Of a DNA stretch of 64,000 nucleotides, positions 53,183 through 60,669 are shown piece after piece. How positions within the stretch are numbered: the first letter of the stretch is position 1; the number at the start of each line of letters is the position of its first letter. Position numbers and translations under genes: made by a program. The DNA is from Saccharothrix syringae (lineage in GTDB: Bacteria; Actinomycetota; Actinomycetes; Mycobacteriales; Pseudonocardiaceae): the NCBI RefSeq assembly GCF_009498035.1, contig NZ_CP034550.1, positions 4,774,001 through 4,838,000 on the forward strand, read 5' to 3'. The notes under the pieces are model-generated. The model was not told where the DNA came from and did not search any database. It saw only the letters and a program-made list of their open reading frames with translations.

Positions 53183-53451
53183 TGTCGATACGCCCGTTCC
53201 GCTGGCTGCCCCACGACGGCCAACGCCACGCCGTGAAAGAGGACGCGGTCGCCTTCGAGGACACCGCCACCCTGTGCGGCGAGGAACTGACCATCCCCGC
53301 CGCACACCCCACCAAAACGCAGTGGTGCTGGCCCACCTGCACCACCTGCGACACCGTGTGGCGACAGCACGAAGGCATCCCGCTGTTCCCACGTCCGCGT
53401 ACTTCCCATGCGAGCACGCGAGGTGGGGGCAGGGCCGTGGCTCACGCCTGA
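53182..53451 (+). CDS. Small Cys-rich, probably zinc-binding protein
   Basis: 89 residues: MSIRPFRWLPHDGQRH, then CGEEL and WCWPTCTTCDTVWRQHEG. Four Cys (C32-type, CxxxCxxC) plus His could bind zinc. ATG overlaps the stop of the XRE-DUF5753 gene, so the two are co-translated. Likely an antagonist or accessory of that regulator by analogy with XRE/DUF397 pairs. Confidence 0.75.
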   Translation: MSIRPFRWLPHDGQRHAVKEDAVAFEDTATLCGEELTIPAAHPTKTQWCWPTCTTCDTVWRQHEGIPLFPRPRTSHASTRGGGRAVAHA

Positions 53452-53525
53452 ACCGCCGATTGCCGTTGACGCGGGGTCGGGAGCGCAGGACTCCCGACCC
53501 CGCTCGCTCCAGGAATGGGACCACG

Positions 53526-53798
53526 ATGTCCGGCACTGTCAAACTGCGGGTCAGGGTCTTCACCATGGCCGCCACGAACGCGAACTTCCGGTCGGATTAC
53601 GCGCTGGCCAGAGCGATGGGGCTCAACCGCTCCACCGTCACGCGCGTCGTGGCGGGCGTGCTCCAGCCCGGTCCGGCGTTCATCGCCGGAGCGCTGACCG
53701 TGCTCGCCCCGCTCCGCTTCGAGGACCTGTTCGAAGTGGTCCTCGACAACCCGACGGAGGCGGAGTTGGACAGGCTTCGCGTTCAGGCGGGCGGTTGA
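53526..53798 (+). CDS. Small HTH protein
   Basis: 90 residues. NANFRSDYALARAMGLNRSTVTRV has the helix-turn-helix pattern, followed by VVAGVLQPGPAFIAGAL. Resembles small XRE-type DNA-binding proteins. ATG 53526 preceded by CAGGAA. The 3' end overlaps the convergent secreted-protein gene by 16 bp. Confidence 0.7.
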   Translation: MSGTVKLRVRVFTMAATNANFRSDYALARAMGLNRSTVTRVVAGVLQPGPAFIAGALTVLAPLRFEDLFEVVLDNPTEAELDRLRVQAGG

Positions 53799-54160
53799 GT
53801 CAGGGAGCAGATCAGGCTGCCGTCGGACGCGGTCAACAGCCTTGGCGGGATCGGGACGTAGTAAGCGTTGCTGACGTGCATGTTCGGGTAGAAGCGCACG
53901 GAGCCCCAGGGATCGACGCACTGGTGACGGCTGCCGTCTGCGGTGTCGACGCGGATGAGGATGAACGAGTCGGCGCAGTGGATGTACAGCGCGGTGGCAC
54001 CGCCGTGGTGGTCGGGGTTGACGTGCCGGAAGCCGCAGCCCTCGCTCCTCGGCAGGTCCTGTGCCGTGGCTGGCGAGGTGCTGAGCATGGCGGCGAGTGC
54101 TGCTACGGCGGCAGCTGCGAGGCGGGCTCGGGTGGTGCGTCGACGTGTCGTGGTGGTCAT
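53783..54160 (-). CDS. Small secreted protein (DUF6355-like)
   Basis: 125 residues. Arg-rich N-terminus and Ala-rich signal peptide (LAAAAVAALAAMLSTSPATA). Mature part has four Cys: EGCGFRH, YIHCADSFILIRVDT, HQCVDPW, SLICSL, likely two disulfides. The pattern (ALYIHC, IRVD, NAYYVP) recalls the DUF6355 group annotated near natural-product loci. Function unknown. Confidence 0.75.
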   Translation of the reverse strand: MTTTTRRRTTRARLAAAAVAALAAMLSTSPATAQDLPRSEGCGFRHVNPDHHGGATALYIHCADSFILIRVDTADGSRHQCVDPWGSVRFYPNMHVSNAYYVPIPPRLLTASDGSLICSLTQPPA

Positions 54161-54270
54161 GATCGCTCCTCGGTTCGAGTGGAGTGGCGATCACGAGCAT
54201 CCGGCGAATTCGAGCGCGTCGGAAGATTTTCGGGTTTTCGAATAGGAAAGAATAGGAATACGGCCTGTTT

Positions 54271-55521
54271 TTATCTGTCCGGTTCGCCGAGGTAGACGGT
54301 TCCGCCTGTCGACATGACCTGTTGTTGGAGCGTGCGGTTGTCCTCCAGCATCCTTCGCAGGGCGATCGGGTCGTCCGGTGGTGCGGCGCGCAGGATGGAG
54401 AACAGGAAAGCTGTCGGTGTGGCGGGAAGCCGGACTTGCGGTGTGCTGATCCGTGCGCGTGGCACCGGGTAGATGATGACGACGCCGCTCTCACCGATGT
54501 CTTGAGGGCCGAGCGCGGACAAGATCTCGGCCAGGGTCTGCTCGGCGGCGTGGTCTGGGAGAAACAGGTTGAGCCACGGGTGGGGGTGCTGCCACGGGCC
54601 GAGGGTGCGCAGCAGGGCCACGTCGTCGGCCAGGCGGTTCTGGAACCCGTGGTAGGTGAGGTCGTTGGCCTCCAGGGCGTCACGGTTGTCCGCGAGGCCC
54701 GTGAGCAGGCGGTTCTCCGCTGGGGCGTCGGGTTGGGTGAAGTACGCGACGCCGTCGATGCAGTAGGTCCAGGTCCCGTTGGCCTGCGGTTTGGCCTGCC
54801 CTTCCAGGTGGTGAAAGCGTCCTTCGGTCATCAGGGTTCGCTGGTCGGCGAGGAAGGTGGCGAGGTGGTCGTAGCGCAGGCGGAACCAGCGGGCGTGGGA
54901 GTGGGCGGGGATCAGGCGCAGCGTCGCCCGCACGATCACGCCATGGCGGCCCTTGCCGCCGCGGAGGGCGTTGAACAGGTCGGGGTTCAGGGTTGGTGAG
55001 CAGGTGACGCGGGTGCCGTCGGGGGTGACGGCGTCGAGTTCCAGGACGTTGTCGGTCTGGAGGCCGTGCTGGTGGGTGGCGCCGCTGATGCCGCCGACCG
55101 AGAGGGTGCCGCCGACCGACAGGTCCAGGTAGTCGGTCAGGACCGGGGGAGCGGCGCCGAGGGGCAGGGTGGCGTCGAGGATCTGGCTCCATCGTGCGCC
55201 AGCGTCGACCACGACGCGGTCGTCGGTGATGTCGTGGATGGTGTTCAGGCCGCGCATGTCCAGCGCGATCCCGTTGGGCGCTTGGGCTTGGCCTGCGGTG
55301 GAGTGGCGCTCTGCTTGGGGGACCATGAGGAGGTCGTGCTTGGTGGCGAAGCGCAGGATGGCGCTGATGTCGTCGGCCGAGGTGGGGCGGGCGACGGCGA
55401 GCGGGCGGGCGGGGGTCGTGGTTCGGCCGAAGTCGTCGGCGGCCTCGGTGAGCGCGGCGTCGTCGGTGGTCAGGAGGTCGTGCTGGTTGAGGGCTGGGTG
55501 CCAGGGGGTGGGGTCGGGCAC
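54271..55521 (-). CDS. FAD-binding oxidoreductase (cytokinin dehydrogenase-like VAO fold)
   Basis: About 416 residues. N-terminal FAD_binding_4 domain: ARPTSADDISAILRFATKHD, VPQAERHSTAGQAQAP with the potential covalent-FAD His-Ser, VVVDAGARWSQILDATLP, and LSVGGTLSVGGISGATHQHG. The C-terminal half (WLNLFLPDHAAEQTLAEIL, TAFLFSILRAAPPDDP) resembles cytokinin dehydrogenases. GTG 55521 lies 6 nt after AGGAGG; the frame is open further upstream but there overlaps the TPR gene. Substrate unknown. Confidence 0.85.
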   Translation of the reverse strand: MPDPTPWHPALNQHDLLTTDDAALTEAADDFGRTTTPARPLAVARPTSADDISAILRFATKHDLLMVPQAERHSTAGQAQAPNGIALDMRGLNTIHDITDDRVVVDAGARWSQILDATLPLGAAPPVLTDYLDLSVGGTLSVGGISGATHQHGLQTDNVLELDAVTPDGTRVTCSPTLNPDLFNALRGGKGRHGVIVRATLRLIPAHSHARWFRLRYDHLATFLADQRTLMTEGRFHHLEGQAKPQANGTWTYCIDGVAYFTQPDAPAENRLLTGLADNRDALEANDLTYHGFQNRLADDVALLRTLGPWQHPHPWLNLFLPDHAAEQTLAEILSALGPQDIGESGVVIIYPVPRARISTPQVRLPATPTAFLFSILRAAPPDDPIALRRMLEDNRTLQQQVMSTGGTVYLGEPDR

Positions 55522-55532
55522 GGGCACCCTCC

Positions 55533-57741
55533 TCAGGTGCGGCATTCCTGCCGCGGGGCCGGAACGGTCTCGGTGACCAGCAGGGCCAGTTGGGCGCGGA
55601 TGCCGGTGGCTCGCGCGTCGCCCAGCGCCTCGAACAGTTGTACCGCGTTCTCCCACGCTTGACGTGCTTCGTCGTGTTCGTCGAGTTCGTGGTGGACGTC
55701 GCCCAGCTTGTGCTGGAACGCCGCCTGTCCCCAGAGGTCGGCTACCGAGACGCTGGCGGCCAGTGCCTGTTCGAGGTAGGCGAGGGTGTTGTGGAGGTCG
55801 CCCAGGTCGTGGTGGACGTCGGCGATCTTGTTGAGCGCGCAGCTCTCGGCTTGGTGGTCACCGAGTTCGCGCAGGGTGGCGGCGGTCTGTTCCAGGCTGT
55901 CGAGTGCGGCGTCGTACTTGCCCAGGGCGCGGTGGGCGTCGGCGAGGTAGGAGGTCGCGATTGCCCACGGCCACCGTCCGCCCAGCTGTGAGGAGGTGGT
56001 TTGGGCGAGTTCGTAGTGCTCGGCGGCGAGGTGGTGCTCGTTGCCGGCTTGGTGCACGCGGCCGATGCCGATGTAGGCCCACATCTGGCCGCTGTGGTCG
56101 TCGAGTTGGTGGCAGAGTTTCAGTGTTTCGGTGAAGCACTGCATCGCCTCGTCGAACCGGTGTTGGTCGAGGTGACCGTTGCCGAGGTTGGTCAGGATCC
56201 ATGCCTGGGCGGCGAGGTCTTGCTGTCGTCGGGCTTGGGCCAGGCTCGCGTTCAACGGTGTGAGCCAGGTGCTCCACGGGTTGCGTCGGTAGAGGTAGGT
56301 CGACAGCCTCGCACCACCGCACGGCGTCGTTGGACGTGGCGAAGGTCGGTGAGCCGGTTGTGGTGAACTGGGGGAACGGCCGGTTGGGCGACATGGTTCG
56401 GTTCGCTGACGTCGCCGCCTGGAGGTACCACCGGAGGATGCGGTGCCTGGCTGCGGTGATGTCCTCGGCTGGTTCTCCGGAGAGTGCCTGCTCGGTGGCG
56501 TAGTCCCGCAGCAGGTCGTGGAAGCGGAAGCGGCGGTGGCCGGTTTCCTGGAGGAGGTGCCCATTGGTGAGGGTGTCGAGCAGGTGAGTGGTCTCGGCGG
56601 GTGGGTAGCCGGTGAGCACTGATGCCGAGTCGACGCCGAAGTCGCGGCCTGGGTGCAGGCTCAGGAGGCGGAACAGGCGGGTGGCCTTGGGGGCGAGGGC
56701 GTGGAAGGACCAGGAGAACACGGCGCGCACGGCGACGTCGCTGGGGGAGAGGACGTTGAGGCGCTGGTTGACGTCCGACAGATCCTCGGCGAGACCTTCG
56801 AGGGTCAGGTGTCGGCTGGCCGCGATGCGTTCGGCTGCGACCCGCACCGCCAGGGGGAGGCCCCCGCAGAGTTCGACGATGCGGTGGGCGGCTGTGGGGT
56901 CGGTGTCGATGCGTGTGGTGCCGACGACTTGCCGCAGCAGTGCGAGGGCGTCGGGGTTGTCGAACGGGTCGATGGTCAGGCAGCGGGCGCCGTGGCGTAC
57001 GGCCAGGGCGGACAGGCGTTGTCTGCTGGTGACCAGGACCAGGCAGCCGGAGGTGGCTGGGATGAACGGGGTGACTTGTTCCGCGCGGGCTGCGTTGTCC
57101 AGGACGAGCAGGGTGCGTGAACCGTCCAGCCTTGTGCGTAGGAGGGCCGAGCGGCGTTCCGCGGTGGCGGGCATGGTGTCGGGTGGGACGCCGAGGGCTT
57201 TGAGGATGTCCTCCAGCACTTCGGCGGTGTCGACAGGGGCGGCTTCGGGGGAGTAGCCGTGCAGGTCGACGAAGAAGACGCCGTCGGGGAAGAGCGCTTT
57301 GACCTGGTGTGCCCAGGCGACTGCCAGGGAGGTCTTGCCCACGCCGGCTTGGCCGTCCAGGGCGATGACGCCGGCGGAGTCGGTGTCCTGGTGTTGCCAG
57401 AGGTGTTCGTCCAGCGCCTTCAGGACGTCGGTGCGGCCGACGAGGCGTGGTGAGGGTGGGAGTTGTGCTGGTCGGGTGCCTCTGGTGTGGGTGGTTCGGG
57501 TGGAGGTGCGCAGGAACAGGGTGAGGAGGGCGCCGCCGGTCGCCAATGCCGTGTCGCAGGCCTTGGCGAAGTCCTCGGTGGGCAGTTTGGTGCCGTGTTC
57601 GACGTTGCTGATGTGGCCTGAGCTGAAGTGGATCGGTTCGGCCAGGCGTCGGATGGTCATCGTTCCGCGAAGCCTGCGCAGCTCCTCGCCGAAGGACTGC
57701 GTCGGGCCGGGCGCCTCCGTGGTGTTCGTTGTTCCGCTCAT
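55533..57741 (-). pseudogene. HTH-NB-ARC-TPR signalling protein, frameshifted
   Basis: The first part (from ATG 57741) has an XRE HTH (TIRRLAEPIHFSSGHISNVEHG), then an NB-ARC/STAND NTPase: Walker A LDGQAGVGKTSLAVAW, Walker B RTLLVLDNAA, and GLPLAVRVAAERI. The last intact stretch is NDAVRWCEA near 56311. The TPR part resumes in another frame with LSTYLYRRNPWSTWLTPL and continues to 55533 (LTNLGNGHLDQHRFDEAMQC, YIGIGRVHQAGNEHHLAAEH). Compared with AfsR/SARP-like STAND proteins about 30-40 residues are missing at the junction, so an out-of-frame deletion is likely; the halves might still be separate proteins. Confidence 0.75.
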
Positions 57742-58008
57742 TCGACGCACCCTCCCCCTGCTGCGCTCCTGGGGAGCACATCACCGTTGGCGACTGTTGT
57801 GGTGTCGTTGTCGGTGATCAAGAGGAGTTCAGGATATGCGGGTGGGGCGGGGGCCGGTGGGCTAACCGGCCTCAAGACACCACCATCGAGTGAACGGCGG
57901 GCTGTCTGAGGTGTGGTTCATGCGGTCACGCCGCCTGTCGACATCTCTGGTGTCGGCAGGTCCAACGCCACTGGACGCCCCGCTACGTGGGAGGGGCAGC
58001 GGAGGTAA

Positions 58009-58901
58009 GACCAAATCTCATTTGGGGTTGTTGTGGGTCAGCAGGTCCAGCTTGACGGCTCGGCGGTAGCAGATCACCGCGCGGGCAAGTTGGGCGAACG
58101 CCATGAAGTGGGCGGCCTTGCGCTCGTAGCGGCGGGCCAGGCGTCGGAACCGGGAAACCCACTCCAGGGTCCGTTCGATGACGTACCGGTGGCGGCCCAG
58201 CCGCTTGGCGGACTCGATGCCGCGGCGGGCGATCCGGGCGGTGACGCCCCTCCTGCGTAACCCGTTCCGGCAGGTCGGACAGTCGTAGCCCTTGTCCGCG
58301 TGCAGCGTGCGCGGCCGACGACGAGGACGTCCGACGGGCCCCTTGATCGGGGTCACGGCGTCCACCACGGCCTCGAACAACAGGTGGTCGTTGCGGTCGG
58401 CCGACGAGACAACCACGGTCGGCGGCAGGCCGCCGCGGTCGCCCATCGCGTGGATCTTCGAGCCTGGTTTGCCCCGGGCGACCGGGCTCGGGCCGGTCAG
58501 GCCCCCCCTTTGACCGCACGGACGTGCATGCTGTCCACCGACGCCCGCGAGCAGTCGATCGCCCCGGCGACACCGAGCAGGTCCGGCGTCGCCCGGTGCG
58601 GCCGGGCGAACACGTCCGCCTCGACCCACTCGGTGAACCGGCGATGCGCGGTGGGGGAACCGATCCCGAACGAGGCGGGCAACGCCGACCAGGCACACCC
58701 GGTCCGCAGCACGTAGCAGGATGGCCGCCAACACGGTCCGGTCGTCCGGCCGACGCCGGCCGCCGCCCTGGTGGCGTTGCGGCGCGTCGGGCAACAGCGG
58801 CTTCGCCAACAGCCACAACGGCTCCGGGCACCACTTCTCCACGTCGTTCATCGATGATCGAGACATCGGCCGCCCGACCGCACCCCAAATGAGATGTGGT
58901 C
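58009..58901 (-). mobile_element. Complete IS5-family insertion sequence
   Basis: 893 bp. Terminal inverted repeats of 20 bp: GACCAAATCTCATTTGGGGT at 58009-58028 and its complement at 58882-58901 with one mismatch. A 3-bp target duplication TAA flanks both sides (58006-58008 and 58902-58904). The transposase is split over frames (see next entry). IR and TSD being intact indicate a fairly recent insertion. Confidence 0.92.
58018..58866 (-). pseudogene. IS5-family transposase, split frames
   Basis: N-terminal part (MNDVEKWCPEPLWLLAKPLL...VLAAILL) is in one frame. The segment VLRTGCAWSALPASFGIGSP, then AIDCSRASVDSMHVRAVKGG (first catalytic Asp) is in the second. The C-terminal GLTGPSPVARGKPGSKIHAM to HADKGYD and VIERTLEWVSRFRRLARRYE (DDE Glu) returns to the first. 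The second switch is at AAAGGGGGGG (58502-58511), a classical -1 frameshift site for this group. The first switch at about 58714 looks like one inserted base (ILLRAAD against the family ILYVLRTG), so the element is probably inactive. Confidence 0.85.
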
Positions 58902-58928
58902 TAAGGGGCGACCTCGTCCGCTCAGTAC

Positions 58929-58956
58929 GGACCACCCCCGCGTGTGCGGGGAAGAC
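58929..58956 (+). CRISPR. Solitary type I-E-like CRISPR repeat
   Basis: 28 bp starting GGACCACCCCCGCG and ending TGCGGGGAAGAC, with the CCCCCGC...GCGGGG hairpin and the terminal GAAGAC/GAGCAC style of actinobacterial I-E repeats. There is no second copy or spacer on either side and no cas gene in the window. It sits 25 bp from the IS5 right end, at the junction with a CHAT-domain fragment. Confidence 0.7.
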
Positions 58957-59520
58957 GTGGAGCGAGCTGATGGCCGAGGTGGGCGATTACCGGGCCGCGG
59001 TGGAGGGCTACGAGCACGCCGTCGAACTGCTGGACACCCTTGCCTGGCGTGACCTGAGTCGCCATGACCAGGAACTGCTGCTGACCAGGTTCGGTGGCGT
59101 CGCGAGCGAGGCGGCTGCCGCGGCGATCTCCGCCGGCCTGCCGGAGCGCGCGGTCGAACTGCTGGAGCAGGGGCGTTCCGTGTTGTGGAACCAGGTGGTC
59201 GGCGTCCGCCGGGACCGGGCCGAGATCCTACCCGAGACCATCTCCCGGTTGGAGCGGCTGAGGACCGCGCTGGACGGTTCGACGGGTGATGCGGACCGGC
59301 GTACCGCGTTGGTCACCGAGTGGGACCGCCTGGTCGCGTCCGTGCGGGAGGACGGATTCCCGGACTGCCTGCACGCACCGTCGTTCGACCGGCTCCGGGC
59401 GGTCGGCGACCACGGGCCCGTCATGGTGGTCAACGCAGCGTCGAGCCCGTGCGACGCCCTGGTCATCGCCGATGGCCGCGTCGAGGTCGTAGAGCTGGAT
59501 CGGTGCTCTCAAGCGCATAT
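58957..59520 (+). pseudogene. Truncated TPR/CHAT-domain protein
   Basis: Open frame starting in the CRISPR-like repeat; the first coherent residues are MAEVGDYRAAVEGYEHAVEL (ATG 58970), then ISAGLPERAVELLEQGRSVLWNQ, the end of TPRs before a CHAT (caspase-like) domain. The CHAT part begins (DRLRAVGDHGPVMVVNAASS, DALVIADGRVEVVELD) and breaks at about 59510, before the catalytic His and Cys. Both ends are missing. Intact relatives include effector proteases in bacterial defence systems. Confidence 0.75.
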
Positions 59521-59564
59521 CAGCTCCCGTCTATCAGCGATGATGACCTGCAAGTGCCACAGGG

Positions 59565-60551
59565 TCACCGTGTGGGCGTGTAGTGCCAGAGCGTGTCGGC
59601 CTTGCCGTCGGCGATCCACAGGGAGCCGTCCTGGGCGGAGGCGAGGCCGATGAGCTGCTCGGCGCCGTCGATTGGGTGCAGCGTCATCTGACCGGAGGTG
59701 GTGAGGCGGCCGATGCTGCCTTGGTCGGTGGTGAACCATAGCGCCCCGTCAAGACCGAAAGTGATGTCGAACGGTCGGGTGCCTGGTGGGATGGGGAAGT
59801 CGCTGATGGTCCCGTCGACGGTGATGCGGCCGATAGCCCGGTCCGTGGTGAACCATAGGGCGTCGTCGGGACCGGCGGTGATGCGGCTGGGGCCGGTCAT
59901 GGCGTCGGAGAGTGCCCAGCGGCGGTACTCGCCGCCCGTGGTCATCCGGCCGATGCCCCGCGGGCCTTCGGGGAAGAAGGACGTCTCGATGAACCAGAGG
60001 GCGCCGTCAGGGCCGGTGGTAATGCCGGGCATCGTCGGGGAGGACCCGGTGGTCTGAATCGGGTGGTGGGTGATTGATCCCGTCGGCGTGATCCGGCTGA
60101 TCGTCGGTGGTTCCTTCTCGTTGGTGTACCAGAGAGCTCCGTCCGGCCCGGAGGCCATGGCCTTGGGCAACCCAATGCGACGGTCCTCCCAACCCTCCAG
60201 CTGTTGATCGGCGGTGATCCGGCCGATCACCTGGAACCCGACGAACCAGATCAGGCCGTCGGGACCGTGCACGACGTCGGCCGGGCTATTTGAACTACCA
60301 GGGATGCGCACATGGCTGACCGAGCCGTCGGTGCCGATGCGCGCGATAGCCTCGCCGGAGCTCTCGCTGCACCACACGGTGCCGTCGGGTGCGACGGTCG
60401 GGAACCGCGGGAACGTCCCCTCGGGTAGCCGTATCGCGATGACCTTCACCTCCTCGGCTGCGGGTCCAACGGTTGGCAGAGCGGAACCCGTGCACGCGGT
60501 CAGCAGCGCACCGGCTGCCAGCAACATCGGCATCAACATCGTCCGGAACAT
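59565..60551 (-). CDS. Lipoprotein with Vgb-like beta-propeller
   Basis: 328 residues. Lipobox LLTAC at about 16-20 (MLLAAGALLTACTGS). About seven propeller blades each with a DGALWFT-type strand (DGTVWCSES, DGLIWFVG, DGALWYTN, DGALWFIE, DDALWFTTD, DGALWFTTD, DGSLWIADG). The fold is that of virginiamycin B lyase/streptogramin lyase; the lipoprotein form suggests a surface binding or lyase-like role. AGGAGG precedes ATG 60551 by 7 nt. Divergent from the TIR gene. Confidence 0.9.
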   Translation of the reverse strand: MFRTMLMPMLLAAGALLTACTGSALPTVGPAAEEVKVIAIRLPEGTFPRFPTVAPDGTVWCSESSGEAIARIGTDGSVSHVRIPGSSNSPADVVHGPDGLIWFVGFQVIGRITADQQLEGWEDRRIGLPKAMASGPDGALWYTNEKEPPTISRITPTGSITHHPIQTTGSSPTMPGITTGPDGALWFIETSFFPEGPRGIGRMTTGGEYRRWALSDAMTGPSRITAGPDDALWFTTDRAIGRITVDGTISDFPIPPGTRPFDITFGLDGALWFTTDQGSIGRLTTSGQMTLHPIDGAEQLIGLASAQDGSLWIADGKADTLWHYTPTR

Positions 60552-60669
60552 GGTCGCCTCCTGGTGAGCCCGTTCAGGCACTGACGTCGTGCCGAGGACT
60601 GCTGCCGTTACCCGCGTAACGCGTTGTGCCTCGCCGACGACCTCCCCGGTACTACTTCAGCGAGAACGG

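Noticed and set aside
58929..58956. A full CRISPR array at 58.9 kb
   Set aside because: Only one repeat; no second copy or regularly spaced spacer within 500 bp on either side.
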